Numbered from the stretch's first letter, positions 18,190 through 28,385 are shown. The stretch is 64,000 nt of DNA from Pseudarthrobacter sp. NIBRBAC000502770 (GCF_006517815.1 NZ_CP041198.1:1054001-1118000), one strand, 5' to 3'. Notes: generated from the letters alone by a model not told the origin. Program-made: numbers and translations.

Positions 18190-19748
18190 CTGTTTCCCCG
18201 CGCCTGGCAAACCTCGTTTCCTGGGACTCTGACTGGGCCGGCCTGCGCGTCGCCGTGACGGGTATCGGCGTGTCCGGATTTGCCGCCGCGGACACCCTGA
18301 TCGAGCTCGGTGCCCGCGTGGTGGTGGTGGATGCCGCCACCAGCGACACAGCCCGCGCACATGCCGACACCCTGAAGATCGTGGGCGCCGCCGATGTCCT
18401 GCTGGGCCCGGACGCGGTGGCCCACCTGCCAAGGATCGATGGCGAACTTCCGGAACTGATCGTGACCTCGCCGGGCTGGCGGCCGGACCAGGCGCTGCTT
18501 GCCGCAGCGGCACGGGCGCACATCCCGGTCTGGGGCGACGTCGAACTTGCCTGGCGGGTAAGGGTCAGGGAAGGCCGGAAGACGGCGGACTGGCTGGCCA
18601 TCACCGGCACCAACGGCAAGACCACCACTGTGGGCCTCACAGAATCGATGCTGCGGGCCGCCGGACTTAAGGCGATCGCCGTCGGCAACGTAGGGACCCC
18701 GATCCTTGATGCCCTCCGCGATCCGGTGGACTATGACGTCTTCGCGGTGGAGCTGTCCAGCTTCCAGTTGCACTGGGCGGAATCCGTCTCGCCGGTGGCG
18801 AGCGTCTGCCTCAACGTCGGCGAAGACCACGTCGACTGGCACGGCTCCTACGATTCCTACCTGGCCGACAAGGCAAAGGTCTACGAGCGCACCCAGAAAG
18901 CCTGCATCTACAACGCCGAGCAGGTGGAAACCGAGCGCATGGTGGAAAACGCCGACGTGGTGGAAGGCTGCCGCGCCGTTGCCTTCACCACCCTGACGCC
19001 CGCCATCAGCATGCTCGGTGTCGTCGAGGGGCTGCTGGTGGACCGGGCCTTCATCGAAGAACGCCGGGACAGCGCAGCGGAGCTTGCCTCGATGGCCGAC
19101 CTCGGCCCGCTGGCCCCCCGACACATGGTGGCCAACGCCCTTGCAGCTGCAGGCCTGGTGCGCGCCTACGGCGTGGACGCCAAGGCCGTCCGGCAGGGCA
19201 TCCTCGACTACGTGCCCGGCGACCACCGCATCCAGCCCGTCGCCCGGATGAACGGTGTCCTGTGGGTCAACGACTCCAAAGCCACCAACCCCCATGCCGC
19301 GTCGGCGTCCCTGTCGGCCTTCAGCAAGGTGGTCTGGATCGCCGGCGGCCTGTCCAAGGGCGTGAGCTACGACGACCTGGTCCGTGACCACGCAGCACGG
19401 CTCAAGGCGGTTGTCCTGATCGGTACCGACACCTCGCACCTTCGGGAAGCCCTGCAGCGACACGCGCCAGATGTCCCGGTGATCGAACCGGGGGCAGGTG
19501 ACACTGAAGGAGTGGAGACTGCTTCGGCGCCCGGTGGCACCCCTGCCGGTACCCCCGGCAACGGCGAACAGGTAATGGCCTGGGCCGTTGCTTCAGCGGC
19601 CCGGCTCGCCGAATCCGGCGACACCGTGCTCATGGCTCCGGCAGCTGCTTCCATGGATCAGTTCTCTTCCTACGCTCACCGTGGTGGTACTTTCATCGAC
19701 GCTGTCCGCGAGCTGGTGGAAGGGCAGGCCCAGACCGGCGAGGAGTAA
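18186..19748 (+). CDS. murD: UDP-N-acetylmuramoyl-L-alanine--D-glutamate ligase
   Basis: Adds D-glutamate to UDP-MurNAc-L-Ala; 520 aa from the GTG at 18186, which overlaps the mraY stop as GTGA. A longer in-frame start at 18171 lies inside mraY and is less likely. The Rossmann-like N-terminus [15 protein letters not shown], the ATP loop [10 protein letters not shown] and the central DHVDWHG and [10 protein letters not shown] motifs identify MurD. Between about residues 434 and 461 there is a Gly/Pro/Thr/Glu-rich insertion in the C-terminal domain, which makes the protein longer than the usual 440-500 aa. Confidence 0.95.
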   Translation: MTVSPRLANLVSWDSDWAGLRVAVTGIGVSGFAAADTLIELGARVVVVDAATSDTARAHADTLKIVGAADVLLGPDAVAHLPRIDGELPELIVTSPGWRPDQALLAAAARAHIPVWGDVELAWRVRVREGRKTADWLAITGTNGKTTTVGLTESMLRAAGLKAIAVGNVGTPILDALRDPVDYDVFAVELSSFQLHWAESVSPVASVCLNVGEDHVDWHGSYDSYLADKAKVYERTQKACIYNAEQVETERMVENADVVEGCRAVAFTTLTPAISMLGVVEGLLVDRAFIEERRDSAAELASMADLGPLAPRHMVANALAAAGLVRAYGVDAKAVRQGILDYVPGDHRIQPVARMNGVLWVNDSKATNPHAASASLSAFSKVVWIAGGLSKGVSYDDLVRDHAARLKAVVLIGTDTSHLREALQRHAPDVPVIEPGAGDTEGVETASAPGGTPAGTPGNGEQVMAWAVASAARLAESGDTVLMAPAAASMDQFSSYAHRGGTFIDAVRELVEGQAQTGEE

Positions 19749-19750
19749 CA

Positions 19751-21085
19751 ATGGTCAGCACGCCCACCCGGCAACAGGGTGCCACGCCGAAGGGCGGCAA
19801 ACCGCGGCCCGGCTCAACCGCCGTCCGGCAGCCCGCCGCTGCCGGTGCACAGCTGCGCACCTTGTACCGCCGGTTCTGGTCGGCGCTGGAGGGCACCGGC
19901 AAGTCCCGGAACGGGTCCACCTACTACCTCATTCTTGGCGCCACCCTGGCCCTGACGGCCATTGGCATCATGATGGTCCTTTCAGCCTCAAGCGTTGAAT
20001 CCATTGCCGCAGGGAAGTCCCCCTATGGCGACGCCCTCAAACAGGGCGTCTTCGCCGCAATCGGCATCTTCACCATGTTCGTGCTCTCACGCATCAATGT
20101 CGTCTGGCTGAAGCGCCTCGCATGGCCCGCCGTCGGGGCAGCCGTGCTGCTCCTGGGCCTGGTCCAGGTGGTGGGTACCGAGATCAACGGCAACCGGAAC
20201 TGGATCGATCTTGGCGGCATCACGTTCCAGCCTTCAGAGGCGGCCAAACTTGCCCTGGCACTGTGGCTGGCGACGGTGCTGGCGAGGAAAGGCAAGCTGT
20301 TGAGCCGGTGGCAGCACGTGCTCGTACCCGCCATACCCATGGCGGCCATCGTCATTGTCCTGATCCTGGTGGGCAACGACCTTGGCACGGCCATGATCAT
20401 CATGATGATCATGGCCGCTGCGCTGTTCTTCGCCGGCGTTCCGCTCTACCTCTTCGGCATTGCAGGCATCGCCGCGGCCGCCGGCACTGCCGTCATGGCC
20501 GTCACCAGTTCCAACCGCATGTGCCGCATCACTTCCTGGTGGACCGGGCAGTCCTGTGCCGACGGCATTGACGCGAACTACCAGGCAACCAACGGCATGT
20601 ACGGCCTTGCCTCCGGCGGCTGGCTTGGGGTGGGCCTGGGGCAGAGCCGGCAAAAGTACAGCTGGATCCCCGAAGCCCACAACGACTTCATCTTCGCCAT
20701 CATCGGCGAGGAACTCGGCCTGGTGGGAACCGTCGTCGTCCTGGTCCTCTTCGCCATCCTTGGCGCCGCGATCTACCGTGTGGTGGTGGCACAGGAAGAC
20801 ATGTTCCACCGCGTCCTTGCCGGCACCATCATGGTCTGGCTGTTGGGACAGGCCACAGTGAACATGTCAGTGGTCACCGGCCTGATGCCGGTCATCGGCG
20901 TTCCGCTGCCTTTTATTTCCTATGGCGGCTCGGCACTGCTGATGTCACTGTGTGCCGTAGGCGTGGTCCTGTCCCTGGCCCGCGAGCAAATGGCGCCTGC
21001 CATGCGGCCCAAACGGATGCTGAAGTTCAGGCCCAAGCCGGGGCGGGACAACAAACAGCCCAAGAATTCCAGAAAGCGTGCCTAA
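19751..21085 (+). CDS. ftsW: Septal peptidoglycan glycosyltransferase FtsW (SEDS family)
   Basis: Polytopic SEDS protein of 444 aa that polymerises lipid II with FtsI. A basic cytoplasmic N-terminus of about 50 residues precedes around ten hydrophobic segments. SEDS hallmarks are WIDLGGITFQPSEAAKLAL, the GVGLGQSRQKYSWIPEAHNDFIFAIIGEELG region with the extracellular catalytic-type Asp, and the C-terminal PFISYGGSALL. The C-terminal tail is strongly basic. The start is 2 nt after murD. Confidence 0.96.
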   Translation: MVSTPTRQQGATPKGGKPRPGSTAVRQPAAAGAQLRTLYRRFWSALEGTGKSRNGSTYYLILGATLALTAIGIMMVLSASSVESIAAGKSPYGDALKQGVFAAIGIFTMFVLSRINVVWLKRLAWPAVGAAVLLLGLVQVVGTEINGNRNWIDLGGITFQPSEAAKLALALWLATVLARKGKLLSRWQHVLVPAIPMAAIVIVLILVGNDLGTAMIIMMIMAAALFFAGVPLYLFGIAGIAAAAGTAVMAVTSSNRMCRITSWWTGQSCADGIDANYQATNGMYGLASGGWLGVGLGQSRQKYSWIPEAHNDFIFAIIGEELGLVGTVVVLVLFAILGAAIYRVVVAQEDMFHRVLAGTIMVWLLGQATVNMSVVTGLMPVIGVPLPFISYGGSALLMSLCAVGVVLSLAREQMAPAMRPKRMLKFRPKPGRDNKQPKNSRKRA

Positions 21086-21091
21086 CCCCCT

Positions 21092-22192
21092 ATGACTCCG
21101 ACACACCCTTCCATCGTCCTGGCAGGTGGCGGCACGGCCGGCCATATCAGCCCGCTCCTCGCCATCGCCGCGGCCCTGCGCAGCGAAGCCCCGGATGCCT
21201 CGATCCTGGCGGTTGGAACGCCATCGGGAATGGAAACCCGGCTGGTCCCCGCCGCCGGGGTCCAGTTGGCCACGATCGACCGTGTGCCGTTTCCCCGCCG
21301 GCCCTCCGCCGACCTGCTCCGCCTGCCGGGGCGGCTCGCCGGGGCAGTCCGGCAGGCCGGTGCCATCCTTGACCGGGCGCAGGCCGACGTACTGGTTGGC
21401 GTCGGCGGCTACGTCTGCACCCCCTTGTACCTGGCGGCACGGAAACGCCGCATTCCCATCGTGATCCATGAAGCCAACGCCCGCCCCGGGCTGGCAAACC
21501 GCGTGGGCGCCTTCCTGAACGGCCGGGTTGCCGTGGCTTTCGAGGGCACACCGCTCCGCAACGCCGTGCACGTGGGCATGCCAATGCGCAAGGAAATTTC
21601 CGGCCTGGACCGGAAAGCGGCAAGGGCAGCGGCCCGCGGGGCCCTTGGGCTCGATCCCCAGCAGCCCACCCTGATCGTGACGGGCGGATCGTCAGGAGCA
21701 CAGAGCATCAACCGGGCTGTTGCCGCTTCCGTCGGGCTCCTCGCAGACGCCGGCATCCAGACCCTCCACGTCACCGGCCGCGGAAAGACCGTCCTTGACC
21801 CCTCCGGCCAACCCCTGGCCGCCAAGGGCTACCGGCAGGTGGAGTACATCGACGGCATGGAACACGCCTACGCCGCGGCCGACCTCCTGCTGGCCCGGTC
21901 CGGGGCTGCCACGGTATGCGAAGTTGCCGCGGTGGGCGTCCCGGCAGTTCTGGTGCCACTTCCCATTGGAAACGGGGAACAGGCACTGAACGCGGCGGGC
22001 CTGGTGGCCGCAGGCGGCGCGGTGCTGGTGGCCGACCGGGACTTCACGCCGGAATGGGTCGCCCGGGAACTGGTCCCGCTCGTTACCGACAAAGCCCGGC
22101 TCGCCGCCATGGAGGCGAAGTCCTACCGGCTCGGTATCCGAAACGCCGACCAGCGCATGGCTGGTCTTGTCCTGGAAGCGGTATCTGCATGA
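21092..22192 (+). CDS. murG: UDP-N-acetylglucosamine--lipid I GlcNAc transferase
   Basis: Peripheral membrane GT28 glycosyltransferase of 366 aa that makes lipid II from lipid I. The N-terminal [15 protein letters not shown] loop, the middle [14 protein letters not shown] loop and the C-terminal [23 protein letters not shown] with GNGEQ..NA (UDP-GlcNAc binding) are complete. The stop overlaps the murC start as ATGA, so they are probably co-translated. Confidence 0.97.
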   Translation: MTPTHPSIVLAGGGTAGHISPLLAIAAALRSEAPDASILAVGTPSGMETRLVPAAGVQLATIDRVPFPRRPSADLLRLPGRLAGAVRQAGAILDRAQADVLVGVGGYVCTPLYLAARKRRIPIVIHEANARPGLANRVGAFLNGRVAVAFEGTPLRNAVHVGMPMRKEISGLDRKAARAAARGALGLDPQQPTLIVTGGSSGAQSINRAVAASVGLLADAGIQTLHVTGRGKTVLDPSGQPLAAKGYRQVEYIDGMEHAYAAADLLLARSGAATVCEVAAVGVPAVLVPLPIGNGEQALNAAGLVAAGGAVLVADRDFTPEWVARELVPLVTDKARLAAMEAKSYRLGIRNADQRMAGLVLEAVSA

Positions 22193-23565
22193 ACGCCCAC
22201 ACCACCCCCCAACTGGCCTCCCTCGGCAGGGTGCACTTCATCGGTATCGGGGGAGTAGGAATGTCCGCCGTGGCCCGCATCATGGTGGCACGAGGCGTAC
22301 CGGTCAGCGGCTCCGACGCAAAGGACCTCCCCGTAATGGCGGACCTGGCCGCGGGCGGTGCGCGCATCGCCGTCGGATACGACGCCGGCAACCTGGGCGA
22401 TGCGGAGACTGTTGTGGCGGGGTCGGCCATCCGGGACGACAATCCGGAACTGGCGGCGGCGCGGCAGTCAGGGCTGCCGGTACTGCACCGTTCCCAGGCC
22501 CTGGCGGCCACCATGGGTGATGACACCGTGGTCACGATAGCCGGAACCCACGGCAAGTCGACCACCACCTCCATGGTCACAGTCCTGCTGCAGGCGGCGG
22601 GACTGGACCCGTCGTTCGCGGTGGGCGCCACGATCCCCGCGCTGGGCGTCAATGCCGCGCACGGCACGTCCGGCATCTTCGTGGCCGAGGCTGACGAATC
22701 CGACGGGTCCTTCCTGAATTACCGGCCCCGCATCGCCGTCGTGACCAATGTGGAGCCCGACCATCTTGACTACTACGGCACGGCTGAGGCCGTGTACGAG
22801 TCGTTCGACCGCTTTACTGCCCTGCTGCCGGCCGACGGCCTCCTGGTGGCCTGCGCGGACGACGCGGGGGCGCTGGCCCTGGCGGAGCGGACCAGGGCGA
22901 GGAGCAACACGCGGGTCCTGCTGTACGGCACCAACGCGGCTGCGGACATACGCCTGCACGACGACGGTCCCGGCCAGGTTGCGGTGGAGGCAGACGGCGC
23001 CCGGTACGGGCTGTCACTGCAGGTTCCCGGACGCCACAACGCGCTGAATGCCGCGGCAGCGTTTGCCGTGGCCCTGGAACTTGGCGTGGAGCCTGCGGCA
23101 GCCGCCGCCGGCCTGGCACACTTCGCCGGCGCCTCACGCAGGTTCGAACTGAAGGGATCAGCGCGAGGCGTCAGGGTCTTCGATGACTACGCCCACCATC
23201 CCACGGAGGTCCGGGCGGCCCTTACCGCAGCCCGTTCGGTAGCGGGCGGCCACCGGGTCCATGTCCTGTTCCAGCCGCACCTGTTCTCCCGTACCCGGGA
23301 GTTTGCGGAGCAGTTCGCGGACGCCCTCAACCTTGCCGATACCGCACTGGTCCTGGACATCTACCCCGCCAGGGAGGACCCCATTCCGGGCGTCACCAGC
23401 CAGCTCATTGCAGACCACCTCGCCGCAGGCGGGCGGCTCACTGCGGCGTCCGACGCCGTCGGGACCCTGGCCGAAGCCGCGGCGGACGGCGATGTGGTGC
23501 TCACCGTCGGCGCGGGTGACGTCACAGCCTACGGCCCGCTGATCGTGGAGGCGCTGCGTGCCTAG
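22189..23565 (+). CDS. murC: UDP-N-acetylmuramate--L-alanine ligase
   Basis: First Mur ligase, adding L-Ala to UDP-MurNAc; 458 aa. The ATG at 22189 overlaps the murG stop (ATGA) and gives [27 protein letters not shown], with the family's N-terminal GIGGxGMS loop. The ATP loop is [11 protein letters not shown] near residue 115. EADESDGSF and DYAHHPTE are further MurC signatures. An open frame extending back inside murG is not coding. Confidence 0.96.
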   Translation: MNAHTTPQLASLGRVHFIGIGGVGMSAVARIMVARGVPVSGSDAKDLPVMADLAAGGARIAVGYDAGNLGDAETVVAGSAIRDDNPELAAARQSGLPVLHRSQALAATMGDDTVVTIAGTHGKSTTTSMVTVLLQAAGLDPSFAVGATIPALGVNAAHGTSGIFVAEADESDGSFLNYRPRIAVVTNVEPDHLDYYGTAEAVYESFDRFTALLPADGLLVACADDAGALALAERTRARSNTRVLLYGTNAAADIRLHDDGPGQVAVEADGARYGLSLQVPGRHNALNAAAAFAVALELGVEPAAAAAGLAHFAGASRRFELKGSARGVRVFDDYAHHPTEVRAALTAARSVAGGHRVHVLFQPHLFSRTREFAEQFADALNLADTALVLDIYPAREDPIPGVTSQLIADHLAAGGRLTAASDAVGTLAEAAADGDVVLTVGAGDVTAYGPLIVEALRA

Positions 23566-24481
23566 CTCCCGCCGGCCCACCTACGCCCCGCCCAAGCGGA
23601 GTGTCCGCCCCGACGCGCCGGCCGCGGACAACACGGAAACAGCGGCGCGGGCCGCCACATCCCCAAAGGGCACCTCCGGTTCTGACGTTATTACGGCATC
23701 CCGCAGCATCCCGGAGCCGTCGGCGCCCAAGCAGGCGAAGGTGGAAAAGCCCTCCGGCGCAACGGTCCTGGCCTTTCCCGAGCCCAAAGGGCGGCGCCGC
23801 AGGAAGAAAGTCCTGCTCGCCGCTGGAACAGTGCTGTCGCTGGTGGCGGGACTGCTGGCCGCCGCCATTTACTCACCGGTCCTGGCCTTACAGACCATTT
23901 CGGTCACGGGGACGCACTTCGTGGCGCCTGCCCAAGTGCAGGCGGCGCTCGAACCCCTGCGCGGCAAGCCGCTGCCCCAGATCAGCGACGACGACGTGCG
24001 GGGCCTCCTCGGGTCCCTGGTCCAGGTCAAATCCATATCAGTCGAGGCGCGGCCGCCATCCACCCTCGCCGTTGCCGTGCATGAGCGGGTGCCGGTGGCC
24101 TTGGTCAAGCAGGGGGAGCAGTACCAGCTGGTGGACGTCGACGGCGTCCAGCTGGCAACCACGGACGATCCGGCGTCGGCGTCGCTTCCGGTCATCGATG
24201 GCGGTGCCGGCGCGATCGGCCAGGACCTGTTCCGCGCCACCGCGGCAGTGCTGGGTGCGCTTCCGGCCGACATCCTGGCCAAGCTGTCCAATGCGTCGGC
24301 GCAGTCCGTGGATGCCGTGGAGCTCAAGCTGGTTGATGGCCAGACGATCGTGTGGGGCAACGCCTCGGAGAAGGAACTTAAGGCCAAGGTCCTGGCCGCC
24401 CTACTCAAGGCTCCGGTGGACCCCAAGAACCCGGTCAGGGTCTACGATGTCAGTGTGCCCCGGCACCCCGTGACGCGCTGA
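23558..24481 (+). CDS. ftsQ: Cell division protein FtsQ (POTRA domain)
   Basis: Bitopic division protein of 307 aa. A long basic cytoplasmic region (about 1-85) is followed by one transmembrane helix (about 87-110). The extracytoplasmic POTRA domain (LQTISVTGTHFVAPAQVQAAL) and the FtsQ beta domain complete it. It bridges early and late divisome components with FtsL. The GTG start overlaps the murC stop by 8 nt. It is the last gene before the 184-bp gap upstream of ftsZ. Confidence 0.92.
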   Translation: MPSSRRPTYAPPKRSVRPDAPAADNTETAARAATSPKGTSGSDVITASRSIPEPSAPKQAKVEKPSGATVLAFPEPKGRRRRKKVLLAAGTVLSLVAGLLAAAIYSPVLALQTISVTGTHFVAPAQVQAALEPLRGKPLPQISDDDVRGLLGSLVQVKSISVEARPPSTLAVAVHERVPVALVKQGEQYQLVDVDGVQLATTDDPASASLPVIDGGAGAIGQDLFRATAAVLGALPADILAKLSNASAQSVDAVELKLVDGQTIVWGNASEKELKAKVLAALLKAPVDPKNPVRVYDVSVPRHPVTR

Positions 24482-24569
24482 GCGCTTTCTTTCCCGGTAT
24501 TAATCCGACACGCGGACCCGGTTATTGAATGTCGGAACCAGAGGAAATACCGTCACAGACAAGAGTTAC

Positions 24570-24601
24570 TTGACATAACTATAACCTTCAACTCGAAGGT
24601 T
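24570..24601 (+). promoter_or_regulatory. ftsZ upstream element: TTGACA box and perfect hairpin
   Basis: TTGACA (24570-24575) is followed by TATAAC (24582-24587) and a perfect 7-bp inverted repeat AACCTTC (24583-24589) / GAAGGTT (24595-24601) with a 5-nt loop. The region is AT-rich compared with its surroundings and lies 65-95 bp before the ftsZ start. A separate ftsZ promoter in this gap is usual in actinobacteria; spacing of TTGACA to TATAAC is too short for a single sigma-A promoter, so the exact promoter is uncertain. Confidence 0.45.
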
Positions 24602-24665
24602 AAGGTTTCAGCCTTCAAGCTCTCCATCAGTTTTCGCAATAAGACACGAACAAGGGACACGTAAC

Positions 24666-25901
24666 GTGGCAGCTCCGCAGAATTACTTGGCCGTCATCAA
24701 AGTCGTCGGCATCGGCGGCGGTGGCGTGAACGCAGTCAACCGCATGATCGAGGTCGGCCTCAGGGGTGTTGAATTCATCGCCATCAACACCGACGCCCAG
24801 GCCCTGCTCATGAGCGACGCCGACGTGAAGCTCGACGTCGGACGCGAGCTGACCCGTGGCCTCGGTGCCGGTGCCAACCCCGAGGTGGGCAAGCAGGCCG
24901 CCGAGGACCACGCGGACGAGATCGAGGAAGTCCTCCGCGGCGCCGACATGGTCTTCGTTACCGCCGGCGAGGGCGGCGGCACGGGTACCGGCGGCGCACC
25001 CGTCGTAGCCCGCATCGCCCGCTCGCTGGGCGCCCTGACCATTGGCGTGGTCACCCGTCCGTTCACCTTCGAAGGCCGCCGCCGCGCCGGTTCGGCCGAG
25101 GCAGGCATCGATGCGCTGCGCGACGAAGTGGACACGCTGATCGTGATCCCCAACGACCGCCTGCTGTCCATCAGCGACCGCAACGTGTCCGTCCTTGACG
25201 CGTTCCGCTCCGCCGACCAGGTCCTGCTCTCCGGTGTCCAGGGCATCACCGACCTCATCACCACCCCGGGCCTGATCAACCTTGACTTCGCTGACGTCAA
25301 GTCGGTCATGCAGGGTGCAGGCTCGGCCCTCATGGGCATTGGCTCCGCGCGTGGCGAAGACCGCGCCGTGAAGGCCGCGGAACTCGCCATCGCCTCACCG
25401 CTGCTCGAAGCGTCCATCGATGGCGCCCATGGCGTGCTGCTGTCCATCCAGGGCGGTTCGGACCTTGGCCTGTTCGAAATCAACGAGGCCGCCCGCCTGG
25501 TGCAGGAAGTGGCCCACCCCGAGGCGAACATCATCTTCGGTGCCGTCATTGACGACGCCCTGGGTGATGAAGCACGCGTCACTGTGATCGCTGCAGGCTT
25601 CGACGACGTCAAGGCCACCTCACCCTCCATGGACCAGTCCCAGCCGCAGGCCGCGCCCCAGCGGCCCGCTGCCCCTGCTGCTGCTCCCGCCTCGGCCCAC
25701 TCGAACAACGGAAACCACCAGCAGAACGTGCAGCCGATCCACGCTGGTGTTGGCGCCGCGGGACTGAGCAACTGGGGGCAGCAGCGTCCGCAGGCCGTTC
25801 CCGCTGACTCCGGCTTCGACGTGGACCTGCCCTCCGTGGTGGAGCCGGACCTGACCGGATCGCACCCGGATGACCTGGATGTTCCCGACTTCCTGAAGTA
25901 G
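24666..25901 (+). CDS. ftsZ: Cell division GTPase FtsZ
   Basis: Tubulin-like GTPase of 411 aa that forms the Z ring. The N-terminal nucleotide-binding start is [16 protein letters not shown]. The tubulin signature [11 protein letters not shown] lies near residues 103-113, and the T7 loop [11 protein letters not shown] carries the catalytic Asp for GTP hydrolysis in the neighbouring subunit. After a Gln/Ala/Pro-rich linker (about 320-390) comes the conserved C-terminal peptide [10 protein letters not shown], the docking site for SepF and FtsW. The GTG start is preceded by GGGACACGTAAC. Confidence 0.98.
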   Translation: MAAPQNYLAVIKVVGIGGGGVNAVNRMIEVGLRGVEFIAINTDAQALLMSDADVKLDVGRELTRGLGAGANPEVGKQAAEDHADEIEEVLRGADMVFVTAGEGGGTGTGGAPVVARIARSLGALTIGVVTRPFTFEGRRRAGSAEAGIDALRDEVDTLIVIPNDRLLSISDRNVSVLDAFRSADQVLLSGVQGITDLITTPGLINLDFADVKSVMQGAGSALMGIGSARGEDRAVKAAELAIASPLLEASIDGAHGVLLSIQGGSDLGLFEINEAARLVQEVAHPEANIIFGAVIDDALGDEARVTVIAAGFDDVKATSPSMDQSQPQAAPQRPAAPAAAPASAHSNNGNHQQNVQPIHAGVGAAGLSNWGQQRPQAVPADSGFDVDLPSVVEPDLTGSHPDDLDVPDFLK

Positions 25902-25909
25902 GCAGCGGA

Positions 25910-26599
25910 TTGTTCCATTGGCGCGCCGACATCCTTCCCGGGGTGTCGGCCGCATTCACCGACACGCGAGCGGGAAACCTTGCCCTGCACGTGGGGGATG
26001 ATCCCGCCGCGGTCCGGGAGCGCCGGTCCAGACTGGAAGAGTCCATAGCCGCGGCCCCCGGCTCGCTGCGCTTCATGAACCAGGTCCACGGCAATACCGT
26101 GGCCATCATGGACGCCGGGTCACCTGCGCCCGAAGCCGACGCCATGGTGTCCCGCGGTTTGCCCCTGGCTGTCATGGTGGCGGACTGCATTCCGGTGCTG
26201 CTGGCGGGGGAGTCCGGGAACGGACCCGTCCTTGCCGCCGCGCATGCCGGCCGCCCCGGGATCGCCAACGGCGTCCTGCCGGCCGCCGTGGACAGCATGA
26301 AGTCCCTGGGCGCCGCCCGTATCCGGGCCTGGCTGGGTCCGTCGATATGCGGTTCCTGCTACGAAGTCCCCGACGCCCTGCGCGCTGAGGTGTCAGCCCT
26401 GGTTCCGGCAACCCGGAGCACCACCGCCTGGGGCACGCCGGCGCTGGACCTGCCCGCCGGTGCCCGGGCGCAGTTGGAGGCTGCGGGGGTGCAGGTGGAA
26501 TATGCGGGCGGCTGCACCCTGGAAACGGACTCGCTGTACTCGTACCGCCGGGACCGGAACACGGGCCGCTTCGCCGGATTGGTCTGGTGCCATGGTTGA
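25910..26599 (+). CDS. pgeF: Purine nucleoside phosphorylase / polyphenol oxidase-like PgeF (YfiH, laccase domain)
   Basis: A 229-aa YfiH/DUF152 protein. E. coli YfiH (PgeF) edits peptidoglycan precursors carrying L-Ser in place of L-Ala, and related enzymes phosphorolyse nucleosides. Zn-ligand motifs are visible: QVHG near residue 61, ADCIPVLL near residue 87 and AHAGRPG near residue 104; the last usually reads HAGWRG, so the Trp is missing here. The start is TTG, 8 nt after ftsZ, and gives MFHWRADI. The stop overlaps yggS by 8 nt. Confidence 0.88.
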   Translation: MFHWRADILPGVSAAFTDTRAGNLALHVGDDPAAVRERRSRLEESIAAAPGSLRFMNQVHGNTVAIMDAGSPAPEADAMVSRGLPLAVMVADCIPVLLAGESGNGPVLAAAHAGRPGIANGVLPAAVDSMKSLGAARIRAWLGPSICGSCYEVPDALRAEVSALVPATRSTTAWGTPALDLPAGARAQLEAAGVQVEYAGGCTLETDSLYSYRRDRNTGRFAGLVWCHG

Positions 26600-27341
26600 G
26601 CGGCCGGACGACCAGCCGGAACGTGATCCCCGCAGCGCAGAACTCGCCGACAGGCTCGCCGTGGTGCGGAAGCGGATCGCCGCAGCGGCCGGCGAAGCGG
26701 GCCGCAGTGGCAACCTTCCCTCGCTGATCGTGGTCACCAAGTTCCACCCGGCTGCTGACATCCGGCGCCTGGCCGCCCTCGGTGTCACGGATGTGGGCGA
26801 GAACCGGGACCAGGAAGCTGCCGCCAAGGCGCTGGAGCTCGCCGACCTAAAGCTGGGGTGGCACTTTGTGGGCCAGCTGCAGACAAAGAAGGCCAGGTCC
26901 GTGGCGCGCTACGCGGCCGCCGTCCATTCGGTGGACCGGCCGCAGCTGGTGGACGCCCTGGCGAAGGCCGTGCGGAACGAGATGGATTCCAGTGGGCGTG
27001 CCCAGCTGGAGTGCTTCATCCAGGTAAGCCTGGACGACGACGACGGCGGCACGCACCGCGGCGGGGCAGCACCCGCCGACGTGCCACTCCTGGCAGAGCG
27101 GATTGCCGGTGCCGATGGCCTCAAGCTGGCAGGCGTCATGGCAGTGGCTCCGCTGGGCGCCCCGCCCGGGCCGGCGTTCGAAAAACTGGCAGCCGTTTCC
27201 GCACTGCTGGTGGCGGCGCACCCCGGTGCCGGTGCCATCTCAGCCGGTATGAGCCAGGACCTGGAGGCTGCCATCAAGTTCGGGGCGACACACCTGCGAA
27301 TCGGTTCCGATATTCTCGGTTCCCGTCCTGCCGTGGGGTAG
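26592..27341 (+). CDS. PLP homeostasis protein (YggS/YlmE/PROSC family)
   Basis: A 249-aa pyridoxal-5'-phosphate-binding barrel protein without known catalytic turnover that buffers PLP. The PLP lysine is in IVVTKFHPA near residue 45, and GENRDQEAAAKAL, WHFVGQLQTKKAR and AISAGMSQDLEAAIKFGATHLRIGS are family motifs. The ATG at 26592 lies inside the end of pgeF, an 8-nt overlap. The usual ftsZ-pgeF-yggS-sepF order of Gram-positive bacteria is kept. Confidence 0.94.
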   Translation: MVERPDDQPERDPRSAELADRLAVVRKRIAAAAGEAGRSGNLPSLIVVTKFHPAADIRRLAALGVTDVGENRDQEAAAKALELADLKLGWHFVGQLQTKKARSVARYAAAVHSVDRPQLVDALAKAVRNEMDSSGRAQLECFIQVSLDDDDGGTHRGGAAPADVPLLAERIAGADGLKLAGVMAVAPLGAPPGPAFEKLAAVSALLVAAHPGAGAISAGMSQDLEAAIKFGATHLRIGSDILGSRPAVG

Positions 27342-27431
27342 CGTCGGTCCTATTGGAAGTGATGGGCGGGGGACTCCAGTGCTGTCAAATCATTGGGCGG
27401 CCCGCTTACGGGACACGATTAGGAGTCGACC

Positions 27432-27962
27432 ATGGCCGGCGCTCTGCGCAAGACAATGATCTATCTTGGGCTCGCCGACGGCGATGAGCATTACGAGCCC
27501 GAGCAACAGACCACACGTAAGGATGAGGACGAACCGATGGAAGTCGACCGCGAAGAACGCCGTGCCCCGGCGCCGGTCCGCGAAGTCAGCCGCGAGGCGT
27601 CCTACGCCCCTGAAGAGGAATACCGCGCCCCTGTGACCCCCATAAAGCGTGCGGCCTCGAGCCGTGAAGAGAACACCGGCCTGCGCCAGATCACCACCAT
27701 CCATCCCCGCTCCTACAACGATGCCAAGCTCATCGGCGAGAGCTTCCGGGATGGTATTCCGGTGATCATGAACGTCACGGACATGGGTGAGGCCGACGCC
27801 AAGCGCCTGGTGGACTTCTCGGCAGGGCTGGTTTTCGGCCTGCGCGGAAGCATCGAACGGGTCACCAACAAGGTGTTCCTGCTCTCACCGTCCTACGTCG
27901 AAGTGATTGGTGACGACAAGAAGGTCAGCGACACGCAGGCCAGCTTCTTCAACCAAAGCTAA
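27432..27962 (+). CDS. sepF: Cell division protein SepF
   Basis: A 176-aa FtsZ membrane anchor. The N-terminal amphipathic helix ([14 protein letters not shown]) binds the membrane. A charged linker (about 18-90) follows, then the globular DUF552 domain (about 92-170: [52 protein letters not shown]). It binds the FtsZ C-terminal peptide. There is a 90-bp gap after yggS. Confidence 0.96.
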   Translation: MAGALRKTMIYLGLADGDEHYEPEQQTTRKDEDEPMEVDREERRAPAPVREVSREASYAPEEEYRAPVTPIKRAASSREENTGLRQITTIHPRSYNDAKLIGESFRDGIPVIMNVTDMGEADAKRLVDFSAGLVFGLRGSIERVTNKVFLLSPSYVEVIGDDKKVSDTQASFFNQS

Positions 27963-27977
27963 GCACCGCAGGCTGTT

Positions 27978-28015
27978 CACAGATGCCAGGCAGGGACACC
28001 TGTCTGGCATCTGTG
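27978..28015 (+). terminator. Long hairpin between sepF and yggT without a U-tract
   Basis: CACAGATGCCAG (27978-27989) pairs perfectly with 28004-28015, and the inner CAGG/CCTG extends it to a 17-bp stem counting one G-U pair, with a GACA loop. No T-run follows on the plus strand. It may be a factor-dependent terminator, an attenuator or an RNA-processing site; the continued gene order downstream argues against a full stop. Confidence 0.5.
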
Positions 28016-28097
28016 CTGAAATAGACAAGACAACAGCAGTACGACAGCGGCCGCCGCCAGGGCCGGCCCGCATGAATATGGAGATATGAAATAAGTC

Positions 28098-28385
28098 ATG
28101 GGAATTGTTTTCGGACTTCTCTATCTCGCCCTGCTGCTGTTCTTCGTGGCCCTCATCATCCGCCTGGTGTTCGACTGGGTACAGATGTTCGCAAGGGAAT
28201 GGCGGCCCCGGGGCGCTGCGCTGGTGGCAGCGCACGCCGTCTACTCCATCACGGACCCTCCACTGAAGGGCCTGCGGCGGCTGATCCCGCCGCTGCGGCT
28301 TGGCGGAGTCTCCCTGGACCTGGGCTTCCTGATCCTGTTCATCGGCGTCAGTATCGCCATGAACGTCACCAGGGGACTGGCCTGA
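28098..28385 (+). CDS. YggT family membrane protein
   Basis: A 95-aa protein with two hydrophobic segments (about 5-27 and 72-92) flanking a loop with TDPPLKGLRRLIPPLRLGGVSLDLGFLIL, the YggT hallmark. It sits between sepF and divIVA as in most Gram-positive dcw regions. The function is not established; roles in osmotic stress and division have been suggested. GGAGAT lies upstream of the ATG. Confidence 0.92.
   Translation: MGIVFGLLYLALLLFFVALIIRLVFDWVQMFAREWRPRGAALVAAHAVYSITDPPLKGLRRLIPPLRLGGVSLDLGFLILFIGVSIAMNVTRGLA

Noticed and set aside
28071..28088. Mini open frame of five codons just before yggT
   Set aside because: It has no ribosome-binding site and nothing beyond chance supports translation; ATG and TGA are frequent in this AT-rich stretch.
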